A stretch of 64,000 nt of DNA from Pontibacter beigongshangensis (GTDB lineage: Bacteria; Bacteroidota; Bacteroidia; Cytophagales; Hymenobacteraceae): contig NZ_VFSD01000009.1 in NCBI RefSeq assembly GCF_014332515.1, positions 112,317 to 176,316 of the forward strand, read 5' to 3'. The notes under the pieces are model-generated. The model was not told the origin of the DNA, made no database searches, and worked only from the letters and a program-made list of their open reading frames with translations. Numbering within the stretch: the stretch's first letter is position 1; the number at the start of each line of letters is the position of its first letter. The position numbers and the translations under genes were made by a program. This document shows, in pieces, positions 37,050 to 45,593 of the stretch.

Positions 37050-37559
37050 ATGCTACCCATTCAGTTTCAGACCCATATCGATTTTTTGCCAAAGCTGAAG
37101 TTGCATTACCTTGAGATACCGGAAGAAGTGGTCCGGCAGCTGGGCGGTAAGTTTAAAGTCCGGTTAATCTGCACCGTAAACAGCGCTGTTTCCTATCAGT
37201 GCGGCCTTGTGGCGCTGGGGCAGGGCAGGGGGTACATTACTATTTCGGGCAGCCGCATGAAACAGGCGTACCTGAAGCGGGGAGACCAGGTAACCGTGCT
37301 GCTCGAAAAGGATGATAGTGAATACGGAACCAAAGTGCCAGAGGAACTGGAGGAACTGCTGCGGCAGGATACGGAAGGAAACCAGCGCTTCACGCAGCTG
37401 GCTCCCGGCATGAAACGCTACATCATTCAGTATGTGGCCGGTGTTAAAAGCAGCCAGCTGCGCATAGACAGGGCACTGCTCCTGATCGGGAACCTGAAGC
37501 AACTACAACCTGGCAGAGAGACTTTTAGAGAGTTGCTCGGAAAAGGAAAGCGGGTGTAA
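37050..37559 (+). CDS. YdeI/OmpD-associated family protein with DUF1905 domain
   Basis: The N-terminal 95 residues form a DUF1905-like beta-barrel (IPEEVVRQLGGKFKVRLICTV, LKRGDQVTVLLEKD). The C-terminus is the helical YdeI/OmpD-associated segment (LAPGMKRYIIQYVAG). Distant relatives are described as bacteriocin-protection proteins, but the true role is unclear. At 169 aa it is typical. It stands 64 bases before the 37624 frame, and about 91 bases before the aminopeptidase start. Confidence 0.8.
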   Translation: MLPIQFQTHIDFLPKLKLHYLEIPEEVVRQLGGKFKVRLICTVNSAVSYQCGLVALGQGRGYITISGSRMKQAYLKRGDQVTVLLEKDDSEYGTKVPEELEELLRQDTEGNQRFTQLAPGMKRYIIQYVAGVKSSQLRIDRALLLIGNLKQLQPGRETFRELLGKGKRV

Positions 37560-37650
37560 GGATAGCCGCTCCACAACTGTTTCTGTGAACAGGACGCACC
37601 TTTTCTGTTGATCTTTCTGTATTTTGCCTTTTAGAAAGCGTACAACCAAC

Positions 37651-39429
37651 ATGACCTATTCAGAAAAATTAGCCGCTATCCGGTCTCAGATGAGGGCAGG
37701 CGGTGTAAGGGCCTATATCATTCCATCGGCCGATCCGCACATAAGTGAATACCTGCCAGACCGCTACAAATGCATCTGGTTTGCTTCCAGTTTTACAGGC
37801 TCTGCCGGCACCCTGGTTATTACTGCCGATTTTGCCGGCCTCTGGACCGATGCCCGCTACTTTGAGCAGGCGCACGAGCAGCTGGCCGGAACCGGGTTTG
37901 AACTCGTAAAAATGAAAGCGCAGGGCGTCCCGGAATACATACAGTGGCTGGCGGAGCGGCTACAGGAGGGTGACACGGTTGCCTTCGACGCCAGGCTGCT
38001 GTCGGTGCAGCTGGCGCAGCTGCTGGAGCAGCAGGTAGTGCCACTTGGCCTGCCGCTTGCCTCCGACCGCGATTATCTGGACCCGATCTGGCCAGACAGG
38101 CCAGGGCTGCCAGCAGCGCCAGCGTATCTGCTAGGAGAGGAGACAACCGGAAAAACCAGCTCCGTCAAGCTCAGCGAACTGCGCGAGGCCCTCCGGAAGC
38201 ACCGGGCCGATTATCACCTTATCTCCTCGCTCGATGACCTGGCCTGGCTCTTTAATCTGCGCGGCAGCGACGTGAAGTGCAACCCGGTTGTGCTTTGCTT
38301 TGCCCTAATCAGCCAGGAGAAGGCTATTTTATATATTGACAGGCAGAAACTGAGCGAGCAGGAGCAGCGCGTATTACAACGGGCGGGGGTGGATCTGCAA
38401 CCTTATCATGATATCGAGGAAGCGCTGGCTTCTCTACCCGCTGCTGTATCTGTGCTGCTGGACCCCCGCCGCACTTGCTTTGCCCTCTACAAACTGTTGC
38501 CCCCATCGGTGCGGGTGGTGCAGGAAACAAACCCGACCACGTATCATAAAGCCATCAAAAACGAGACGGAGATTGCCAACACCCGCGCCACCATGGTGAA
38601 AGACGGAGTGGCCATAACCAAATTCTTTAAGTGGCTGGAAGAAAATATTGGCAAAAAAAACCTGTCGGAACTTGACATTGAGCAGAAGCTGCAGCAGTTC
38701 CGGGAGGAGCAGGAAGGATTTATCGGCCCCAGCTTCGACACCATTGCGGGCTACAAAGCCCACGGGGCGCTGCCACACTACAGGGCCACCACCCAAAGCA
38801 ACGCCAGCCTGCAGCCTGACGGACTGCTGCTGCTCGACTCCGGCGGCCAGTACCGCACCGGCACCACCGACATTACACGGGTTGTATCGCTCGGCAACCT
38901 TACGGAGGAGGAAAGCGCTGATTACACCCTCGTGCTGAAAGGCATGATAGAAGGTAGCACCTGCCGTTTCCCCAGAGGCACCTGCGGCTACCAGATCGAT
39001 GCCATTACCCGAAAGCCGATCTGGGACCACGCCCGCAATTATGGCCACGGCACCGGCCACGGCGTGGGCTTTTTCCTGAATGTGCACGAAGGGCCGCATG
39101 TGTTTAACATGTCGCCGACCGCCATTGCCATAGAGCCCGGTACCATCACCTCCGTGGAGCCCGGCATCTACAGACCCGGCAGTTATGGCATCCGCATCGA
39201 GAACCTGGTGCTTACCGTACCTGACGAGGAAAATGCGTTCGGCGAATTTTATACATTTGAACACCTGACCCTGGCGGTTATCGACACCAAGCCTATTAAA
39301 AAGGAACTGCTGGAGCCTCGCCACATCAGCTGGCTGAATGCCTATAACCAGCGGGTGATGGAGAAGCTGTGTCCGCACCTGGATGCGGAGGAGCAGGCGT
39401 GGCTGCAGGAGAAGGCTAAAGCTGTTTAA
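37651..39429 (+). CDS. Xaa-Pro aminopeptidase (M24B, PepP-like)
   Basis: Removes the N-terminal residue of peptides with proline in position 2; cytoplasmic. It has two creatinase-like N-terminal domains and a pita-bread M24 domain. The metal ligands can be placed at Asp396 and Asp407 (DSGGQYRTGTTDITR), His470 (GTGHGVG), Glu503 (SVEPGIY) and Glu517 (RIENL). It ends in the C-terminal helical extension of the long PepP form. ATG 37651 is preferred over the in-frame TTG at 37624, because MTYSEKLAAIRSQM is the normal family start (592 aa). Confidence 0.92.
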   Translation: MTYSEKLAAIRSQMRAGGVRAYIIPSADPHISEYLPDRYKCIWFASSFTGSAGTLVITADFAGLWTDARYFEQAHEQLAGTGFELVKMKAQGVPEYIQWLAERLQEGDTVAFDARLLSVQLAQLLEQQVVPLGLPLASDRDYLDPIWPDRPGLPAAPAYLLGEETTGKTSSVKLSELREALRKHRADYHLISSLDDLAWLFNLRGSDVKCNPVVLCFALISQEKAILYIDRQKLSEQEQRVLQRAGVDLQPYHDIEEALASLPAAVSVLLDPRRTCFALYKLLPPSVRVVQETNPTTYHKAIKNETEIANTRATMVKDGVAITKFFKWLEENIGKKNLSELDIEQKLQQFREEQEGFIGPSFDTIAGYKAHGALPHYRATTQSNASLQPDGLLLLDSGGQYRTGTTDITRVVSLGNLTEEESADYTLVLKGMIEGSTCRFPRGTCGYQIDAITRKPIWDHARNYGHGTGHGVGFFLNVHEGPHVFNMSPTAIAIEPGTITSVEPGIYRPGSYGIRIENLVLTVPDEENAFGEFYTFEHLTLAVIDTKPIKKELLEPRHISWLNAYNQRVMEKLCPHLDAEEQAWLQEKAKAV

Positions 39430-39490
39430 CTAACTTCAGCGTGGCGCTTTAAATCCTGATGCCTGAAGGGTCGTAAGAATTTCTGCACTG

Positions 39491-39521
39491 AATTATTCTA
39501 ATGGAAAACGCCCTCCGTAGG
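39491..39521 (-). repeat. Dispersed intergenic repeat, copy 12, with adjacent hairpin
   Basis: Reverse copy: AATTATTCTAATG then GAAAACGCCCTCCGTAGG. Next to it TGCTGTGCC (39533-39541) pairs with GGCACAGCA (39568-39576). This looks like an inverted-pair unit that has lost its right end. Confidence 0.8.
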
Positions 39522-39673
39522 CTTTTGTGTTCTGCTGTGCCTGCCTTTGCAGCCTGCCGGAACCGCTGGCACAGCAACAACAACAGGTAGTGGCAAACAC
39601 ACTGCTCAGCTATGCTGAAGTTGTTTTCCCGGAATTTAGTATATTTATTTTTTTCCTTTAGGGCACCTTGGCT

Positions 39674-41581
39674 ATGACAAACAAATTAGCATTTTTAAAG
39701 ACAGTCCGCCCATTCGATCTCCTTCCGGACGATGTGCTGGAGGGGGTGGTGGAGCTGTTGCAGGAAGTTCGCCACACAAAAGAGGCAGTTATTTATCACC
39801 AGGAGGTAACTAAAATGCCTGGGGTGGATATTATTGTGGAAGGTGAGTACGAGGCTTTCTTCTACGACAGCACCCAGACCAGGCGCGTGATTGAGTACCA
39901 TAGGGCCGGCTACTGTTTCGGGGGCGTGTCGGTGCTGCTCAACCGGAAGCGCTCGTTGCGCACCGTTATTGCCAAAAAAGGCACGCTGGTCTACTTTTTG
40001 CCCCGCAAAGACTTTAAGGCGCTTTGCCTGGCTTACGAAGGTTTTCTTCACTACTTCACGGCCGAGTTTGGCAAGCGCATGCTCAACGACGAATATGTCC
40101 ATTTTGTGAAACGGCCCGTCATCAACGAAGCCAATTTTATCTCGTCCGACCAGCTGTACACCAAAAAAGTGGAGACCATAGAGTACCGCGATGTGGTGTC
40201 CTGCCCGCCGCACACGCCTATACATAAGGCCGCCCGGCTGATGGCCGAGCACAAAACCAGCTGCCTTTTCGTGAAAGATGAGCAGGAAGATATCGTGGGC
40301 TATGTAACGGACATTACGCTGCGCGACAATGTGGTGGCGCAGCAGGTACCGGTTCAGCGCCAGGTAAGGGAAATCATGGATAATCCGATTGTATCTATCA
40401 GCACGCAGGCTTATGTGTATGAGGCCATCCTTATGATGTTTCAGACCAAAACCCGCTACATGCTCATCGAGCATGAGGGCAGGTACCTGGGCAGCATCAG
40501 CCGGAACAAGCTGCTGAGTGAGCAGGCGCAGTCGCCGTTTATGTTTATACAATCAGTAAAGCTGGCCCGGTCGGTGGGGGAGCTGCGCAAGAAGTGGCAC
40601 AAGGTGCCCGAGATCGTGTACCAACTGCTCGACCGAGGCGTGAAAGCCGAGATCGTGAACCAGATGATCACCACCATCTCTGATACCATTGCCGTGAAGG
40701 TGATAGAGGGAGTGATAAATGAGATCGGGCTGCCACCCGCCAAATTCGTGTTTATGGTGCTCGGCAGCGAAGGCCGCAAGGAGCAGACCCTGAAGACCGA
40801 CCAGGACAATGCCATTATTTACGAAGACAAGGCCAACGAGCAGCGGGAGCTGGTGCGGGAGTATTTCCTGCGCTTCGCCGACATGGTGTCTGACAGGCTG
40901 AACACCATCGGCTTCAGCTTCTGTACCGGCGGCTTTATGGCCAAAAACCCGAAATGGACCCATTCGCTCTCGCACTGGAAACGCAACTACGTGAGCTGGA
41001 TCGGCGAAGCCGTGCCCGAAACCGTGATCAAGTTCTCCACCTTCTTCGACTGCCGCTACATTTACGGCGAGCCGTCCATTATGGAGGAGCTGAAGGAGTT
41101 TCTGGACGAGGAGCTGCAGAAGCCGCTGGGCAAGCTGTTTTTCCATATGGGCAACAACGCACTGCAGTACGAGCCGCCGCTCACTTTTTTCAAGAACATC
41201 AAAACCTTTACCAAAGACTCTAAAGAAGTGTTTGATGTGAAAAGAGCCATGACCCCGATTGTGGACCTGGTGCGGGTGTATGCCCTCAAAAACAGGATCT
41301 TCAAGACCAACACCGGGGAGCGGCTGCAGGAGCTGAAGGCAAAAGGCGTTTTTACCGAAAATGAGGTGCAGGAACTGCTGCAGTCGTACTATTACCTGAT
41401 GAGCCTGCGCCTGAAGAAGCAGGCCGGCCAGATCATCAACGATAAAAATGAGCCCGACAACTACATAGACCTTCGCAGCCTCACCAAAATAGAGCAGGTA
41501 ACGCTGAAGGAGATTTTCAGGACAATCAGCAATTTTCAGTCTTATATAAAGGTGGAGTTTAAGAACTCGCTCTTTGCCTGA
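39674..41581 (+). CDS. Cyclic-nucleotide-binding, CBS-pair and DUF294 nucleotidyltransferase-like protein
   Basis: Domain order: cNMP-binding fold (about 10-135), two CBS motifs (about 170-285), then a DUF294 nucleotidyltransferase-like domain. The last carries the signature GSEGRKEQTLKTDQDNAII and is followed by the DUF294 C-terminal helical domain. The architecture is common in bacteria as a signal-transduction protein, probably sensing nucleotides and modifying an unknown partner. ATG 39674 is preferred to the TTG at 39668 (635 aa). It is flanked by a repeat copy on each side and appears monocistronic. Confidence 0.9.
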   Translation: MTNKLAFLKTVRPFDLLPDDVLEGVVELLQEVRHTKEAVIYHQEVTKMPGVDIIVEGEYEAFFYDSTQTRRVIEYHRAGYCFGGVSVLLNRKRSLRTVIAKKGTLVYFLPRKDFKALCLAYEGFLHYFTAEFGKRMLNDEYVHFVKRPVINEANFISSDQLYTKKVETIEYRDVVSCPPHTPIHKAARLMAEHKTSCLFVKDEQEDIVGYVTDITLRDNVVAQQVPVQRQVREIMDNPIVSISTQAYVYEAILMMFQTKTRYMLIEHEGRYLGSISRNKLLSEQAQSPFMFIQSVKLARSVGELRKKWHKVPEIVYQLLDRGVKAEIVNQMITTISDTIAVKVIEGVINEIGLPPAKFVFMVLGSEGRKEQTLKTDQDNAIIYEDKANEQRELVREYFLRFADMVSDRLNTIGFSFCTGGFMAKNPKWTHSLSHWKRNYVSWIGEAVPETVIKFSTFFDCRYIYGEPSIMEELKEFLDEELQKPLGKLFFHMGNNALQYEPPLTFFKNIKTFTKDSKEVFDVKRAMTPIVDLVRVYALKNRIFKTNTGERLQELKAKGVFTENEVQELLQSYYYLMSLRLKKQAGQIINDKNEPDNYIDLRSLTKIEQVTLKEIFRTISNFQSYIKVEFKNSLFA

Positions 41582-41597
41582 CCTGGTAGGTAGTCAA

Positions 41598-41624
41598 TTA
41601 GAAATTAAAAATTCAAAATCAGGA
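41598..41624. repeat. AT-rich attaaaaattcaaaa-type word, copy 1
   Basis: ttagaaattaaaaattcaaa and a few more bases resemble, in inverted orientation, the tract at 49890-49918. The similarity is low-complexity, so this is tentative. Confidence 0.35.
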
Positions 41625-41734
41625 ATAGGTGCCTCTAAGGTTGCCTGGCGGCTGTGGCAGGGTTGGTAATTCTTTAGAATGAAGCGTGGCTGGGTCCTGA
41701 TACGGGGAAGCAGCAGATTTCAGGAGGAGAGATG

Positions 41735-41763
41735 AATTTTTCCAATGAAATCACCCCTCCGGA
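41735..41763 (-). repeat. Dispersed intergenic repeat, copy 13 (diverged)
   Basis: Reverse copy: AATTTTTCCAATG then AAATCACCCCTCCGGA, followed by cctttctgcacctgg and a CTG-rich stretch. Confidence 0.7.
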
Positions 41764-41831
41764 CCTTTCTGCACCTGGGGTTACTGCTTGCTGACTTGTT
41801 TTATTTTTGAACTTTATAAATCTGTTCTCTG

Positions 41832-42521
41832 ATGTCGAAGGCCCTGGAAGCCCATTATGGTGCCATGTGGCAGCGTTCTTTTGAATTGTTCAGCAGCGGT
41901 ATTTTTGAATTCGATCCGCTCATTGAAGACAAGCAGGACCAGCGGTTCGGCATTACCCTGCTGGCGCGGCTGCAGCCGGAGGTCGATGCAAAGGTGCAGC
42001 AGGTCCTGGATAAATTGCGGCAACTGGAGCCGGAGCAGTATTACCAGCCAGCTTCCGATCGTCACCAGACCCTCCTGTCGATTATTTCGTGTTACAAAGG
42101 CTTTGCTTTAGACCAGGTTGCGGTAGATGATTATGTGGCGGTGGTGCAGGAGTCGCTGCGCGAAGTCGGGCCATTTGCGGTGGAGGTCAGGGGTATAACT
42201 GCTTCCTCCTCCTGTATTCTGCTACAGGGCTTTCCGCAAGGCGATAGCCTGGGGCAACTCCGGAACAGACTTCGGGATAATTTCAGAGCCTCGGGGCTGC
42301 AGCAAACAATTGATAAACGCTACGCCATTATTACGGCGCACAGCACCGTGGTCCGGTTTAAAGAGCCACTGCGCGAGCCAGAGCGGTTTCTGGCTACACT
42401 GCAGCCATACCGCAATTTCCTGTTTGGAACTACAACCGTTACGGAAGCAGAACTGGTATTTAATGACTGGTACCAGCGGCAGGAGCATGTAAAGGTTTTG
42501 CATCGTTTTCAGTTAGGATAA
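41832..42521 (+). CDS. 2'-5' RNA ligase/2H phosphoesterase superfamily protein
   Basis: It contains the two H-x-T motifs that define the 2H superfamily: His78-x-Thr80 (RHQTLLS) and His170-x-Thr172 (AHSTVVR), about 92 residues apart. The beta-rich segments around them fit the fold. Relatives include RNA 2',3'-cyclic phosphodiesterases and LigT; the substrate here is unknown. At 229 aa it is a little longer than LigT. It is a single gene between two repeat copies. Confidence 0.8.
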   Translation: MSKALEAHYGAMWQRSFELFSSGIFEFDPLIEDKQDQRFGITLLARLQPEVDAKVQQVLDKLRQLEPEQYYQPASDRHQTLLSIISCYKGFALDQVAVDDYVAVVQESLREVGPFAVEVRGITASSSCILLQGFPQGDSLGQLRNRLRDNFRASGLQQTIDKRYAIITAHSTVVRFKEPLREPERFLATLQPYRNFLFGTTTVTEAELVFNDWYQRQEHVKVLHRFQLG

Positions 42522-42630
42522 GGCTTTCCCAGATTAGATATAAGTAAGGTTAGGCCTGAGTTGTTTCCAGGTAAGCTGTTCCTGGGGCTCTGTCTCTTCG
42601 TATGGATTCCCAGCCTAGGTTATATACCCG

Positions 42631-42660
42631 GATTATTCAAATCAAAAAACCCCTCCGGAG
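42631..42660 (-). repeat. Dispersed intergenic repeat, copy 14
   Basis: Reverse copy: GATTATTCAAATC then AAAAAACCCCTCCGGAG, followed by cactttgcttggctgctgcc. With forward copy 15 it brackets the AEC transporter gene. Confidence 0.85.
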
Positions 42661-42798
42661 CACTTTGCTTGGCTGCTGCCACAGGACTCTGCAGCAGGTT
42701 TAGAAAGGGGAAGAAGTGGCTTGCATAGATTATTTGCGGCCATGGTCCGTATTTTTTGGGGAGATGTATGTACCTTCGGCCCCAGAAAAACAATATCT

Positions 42799-43710
42799 AT
42801 GAGTAGCTTCCTCCTGCTTTTTTTCTGCTTATTGATCGGTTTGCTGCTGCGGCGGGTACCTGCTTTTCCGGCTTCCACACCCATGGCGCTGAACCAGTTT
42901 GTGATCTACATTTCTTTGCCGGCGCTGGCCTTACTTTATATTCCGGAAATTGAGCTCTCGCGCGCGCTCCTGCTGCCGGTGGCCGCTGCCTGGATCTGCT
43001 TTGGCGTGTCTGCCCTGCTGTTTGGCAGCCTGGGCAAAGTGTACGGCTGGTCGCGCAAACTGACCGGCTGCCTTATTTTGATGTCTGGCCTGAGCAACAC
43101 CTCGTTTGTCGGTTTCCCGATCATCGAGGCGTTATATGGCGAAAGCGGGCTTAAGATTGCGATTCTGGTAGATCAGCCCGGTTCTTTTGTGGCGCTTTCG
43201 ACGGCAGGCATAGCGGTGGCGGCGGCTTTTTCTAAAGGAGAGGCGAGTGCCAGGACGATCTTCCGCAAAATTGCCACGTTTCCGCCGCTGCTTTCTTTTT
43301 TTGTGGCGCTTGGCATGAGTCTGCTGGGGCTGCACTTTCCCGATGAGCTGAAGGATGTATTTCAGCGGCTGGGCAGCACGGTTACGCCGCTGGCGGTGGT
43401 ATCGGTGGGGATGCAGCTGCGGGTGGAGCGGCAAAGCAAGCACTGGCGCTTTATGTTTATGGGCCTGGCGTACCAGCTGCTGCTGGCACCTGCGCTTATT
43501 TTCGGGCTCTATGCGGGTGTGTTCGGTGCCCGTGGCGACATACTGCAGGTCAGCGTGATGGAAATGGCCATGTCTCCTATGATCGCGCCTTCTATTGTAG
43601 CGGCAACTTACGGCCTTAAACCACGGCTGGCCAACATGATGGTTGGTTTCGGCCTCCCGGTTTCTTTTATAACCCTGGTTTTCTGGTACTGGGTTGTGTC
43701 CGGGTTTTAA
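42799..43710 (+). CDS. AEC (auxin efflux carrier) family transporter
   Basis: An integral membrane protein with about ten hydrophobic segments in the two-times-five arrangement of the AEC family. Conserved features are the early NQFVIYISLPALAL segment, SGLSNTSFVGFPII, and the matching second half with EMAMSPMIAPSIVAATYGL. ATG 42799 is preferred to the upstream in-frame TTG at 42721, because the first membrane segment starts right after it (303 aa). The substrate is probably a small organic acid but cannot be read. The gene is bracketed by outward-facing copies of the dispersed repeat (42631-42660 and 43757-43786). Confidence 0.9.
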   Translation: MSSFLLLFFCLLIGLLLRRVPAFPASTPMALNQFVIYISLPALALLYIPEIELSRALLLPVAAAWICFGVSALLFGSLGKVYGWSRKLTGCLILMSGLSNTSFVGFPIIEALYGESGLKIAILVDQPGSFVALSTAGIAVAAAFSKGEASARTIFRKIATFPPLLSFFVALGMSLLGLHFPDELKDVFQRLGSTVTPLAVVSVGMQLRVERQSKHWRFMFMGLAYQLLLAPALIFGLYAGVFGARGDILQVSVMEMAMSPMIAPSIVAATYGLKPRLANMMVGFGLPVSFITLVFWYWVVSGF

Positions 43711-43756
43711 GGCTCCGCTTCATACCGGTTTCGCCTCCAGGTAGCAGCAGTAGTAG

Positions 43757-43786
43757 TTCCGGAGGGTCAAAATCATTGAAATAATT
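43757..43786 (+). repeat. Dispersed intergenic repeat, copy 15
   Basis: Forward, diverged copy: TTCCGGAGGGTCAAAAT then CATTGAAATAATT, preceded by gtagcagcagtagtag. Confidence 0.75.
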
Positions 43787-43812
43787 TGCATACCAGCCAG
43801 ATGCTGGTGCTG

Positions 43813-44451
43813 CTACTCCTCCGGCTCCTGGTAGGAGTCGAGCTTTATTTTCTCGATCATCAGGTAACTTTTGAACTGGTGGATCAGGCGGCTCATCTCT
43901 TTTTCTTTCACCTCCAGCGCTTCCATTTCCTCATCAGAGGTGTCGAGCACCGGCCTCAGCCGCGACAGGCTGTCGTTGAGCTGCACGATGGCATCTTGGG
44001 TATGGGCTTTTAATTCCTCGTTTTCCTCCACTAATATTCCCTGCTCCAGCTCGGCAATGTAGACTTCCAGGAACTTCACCATATCCCAGGGGTTGTTGGG
44101 GCGGTTCCAGGTAAAGGTAATGTTGCAACGGCGGCACTTATAGGTGTTGCACTTCCAGCCGCGCTCGGTAGTGGTGGCGCCGGTGCGCTTGAGCATGTCC
44201 ACTTTCTGGCAGGTAGGGCACTGGGCATTGTCTTCTATCAGCTGGTTCAGGCGCTCGCGCTTGTCTAGTATGGCGGAGCGGTTCTGGGCATGGTTGTAGA
44301 GCTGCGATTCCAGGTTCTGGCAGGCGGTGGTGAGTTGTGTATGCTCCGGGCTGATCTCGCCGCTGTCCATCATCTGTTTGGCACGCTTCCCAAAAAAGTT
44401 GATCAGTTTTATTAATTCCCTTTCGTTGGGTTTCAGTTCTGCTTGCTTCAT
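43813..44451 (-). CDS. Coiled-coil protein with a central zinc-ribbon-like motif
   Basis: A 212-aa protein with two predicted helical coiled-coil halves around a cysteine cluster: Cys78-x2-Cys81, Cys101, and Cys106-x2-Cys109. This resembles a zinc ribbon. No signal peptide or membrane segment is present. No family was recognised. The arrangement is reminiscent of DksA-like or primosomal zinc ribbons only in general form. It is a single minus gene and its function is unknown. Confidence 0.75.
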   Translation of the reverse strand: MKQAELKPNERELIKLINFFGKRAKQMMDSGEISPEHTQLTTACQNLESQLYNHAQNRSAILDKRERLNQLIEDNAQCPTCQKVDMLKRTGATTTERGWKCNTYKCRRCNITFTWNRPNNPWDMVKFLEVYIAELEQGILVEENEELKAHTQDAIVQLNDSLSRLRPVLDTSDEEMEALEVKEKEMSRLIHQFKSYLMIEKIKLDSYQEPEE

Positions 44452-44836
44452 GTGTAAGGGTTAAGCCTGCAAAGGTACTAAATTTTTTAAAAGCTCCGGT
44501 GGAGAGCAGGAGGCAGCTATTCCGGTCCGCCAGGAAACATGGCTTGCCGCAAAACACGAAAGAGAGCCAGGATAAGCAGACGGCCGCAGAATTATTCTAA
44601 TGAAAAAGCCCCTCCGGAGGTTTTTTTAAGACACAAGGCAAAAGACACGAGACTTTTATGTCTAAATCTTTTGATAGGCCCACTGCGCCAAGAATTTACG
44701 GAATTCAAGAATGTGCAGAATATCTACTGCTAATATTGGTTCCGCAGTTTGTTAATCAGTCAGATCCATTTTCAAATCTCCAAATCTTCAAATTGAAAAA
44801 TTAGCACATCAGCACATTAATCCATTAGCACGTTAA
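44452..44836. other. Intergenic region with copy 16 and a TTAGCACAT-type tract
   Basis: No gene was recognised. It contains dispersed repeat copy 16 (44590-44620) and the second TTAGCACAT-type tract, which runs into the end of the HemJ-like gene. Confidence 0.55.
44590..44620 (-). repeat. Dispersed intergenic repeat, copy 16
   Basis: Reverse, near-consensus copy: AATTATTCTAATG then AAAAAGCCCCTCCGGAGG, followed by seven T. Confidence 0.9.
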
Positions 44837-44841
44837 TCAGG
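44770..44841. repeat. TTAGCACAT-type intergenic tract, copy 2
   Basis: Contains caaatctccaaatcttcaaa, ttagcacatcagcacattaa and ccattagcacgttaatcagg in series. It matches the order of words at 29164-29233 and touches the stop codon of the HemJ-like gene. Confidence 0.6.
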
Positions 44842-45364
44842 ATTCCCGCAGGCGCTTATAGATACGGATGGCCAGCATGAGCAGGGCAGAAAAGATAAGT
44901 AGCCCGATTATGCCCCAGAGCATACTCAGCGAGCTTTTGAGCACCACCAGAAACACGATACTGATGAGAAAGACAGTGGCTACCTCGTTCCAGACGCGCA
45001 GCTGGTTGGAAGAATATTTTATAAGCCCCCGCTGCTGCTGTTTAAACAAGCTATGACAGAGAAAATGGTACACGTATAGCCCGGCTACAAAAAACAGTTT
45101 CCAGACCATCCATGGCGGAATGCTGCCATATACGTAGAGTATCAGGAGCCCGAAAATAAAGGTGAGAATAGCCGAGGGCCAGGTAATGCCATACCACAGG
45201 CGCTTCTGCATGAGCCTGTATTGTTTAAGCAGGATACTGCGCTCCGGGTCCGGCTTCTCGTTGGCCTCAGCGTAATAAATGAATAGCCGGACAATATAAA
45301 ACAAACCGGCAAACCATGTCACCACAAAGATAATGTGCAGGGCTTTTAAGTAGAAGAAATACAT
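44837..45364 (-). CDS. hemJ: Protoporphyrinogen IX oxidase HemJ-like membrane protein
   Basis: A 175-aa protein with four or five hydrophobic segments. It starts YFFYLKALHIIFVVTWFAG with His10, followed by Arg26 (VRLFIYY). The second half carries the PWMVWK segment, and these conserved positions fit the HemJ/UPF0093 family. HemJ oxidises protoporphyrinogen IX to protoporphyrin IX in heme synthesis. CopD-like proteins are a more distant alternative. No other heme genes are adjacent, but di-heme peroxidases are encoded 5 kb away. Confidence 0.8.
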   Translation of the reverse strand: MYFFYLKALHIIFVVTWFAGLFYIVRLFIYYAEANEKPDPERSILLKQYRLMQKRLWYGITWPSAILTFIFGLLILYVYGSIPPWMVWKLFFVAGLYVYHFLCHSLFKQQQRGLIKYSSNQLRVWNEVATVFLISIVFLVVLKSSLSMLWGIIGLLIFSALLMLAIRIYKRLRES

Positions 45365-45593
45365 AAGCGTGTACTTATTAGGGCCACTCCTGGCTGATTG
45401 TTTTGTAAAGGGACGGCTGCTGCCCGATTTTTGTCGTGCTTTTCTGGTGCACCTGTCGTTACATGGCCACCGCTGTCAGCGGCATTGGGTGGCTGGAGTA
45501 GGTTTTTGGTAGTCAAAAATACTTGTGTTGAGCTTCTGGTAAAGCTAAAGAATTCTATATTAGGGTCTGTGTTTTTAAAGAGAAAAATTAATC

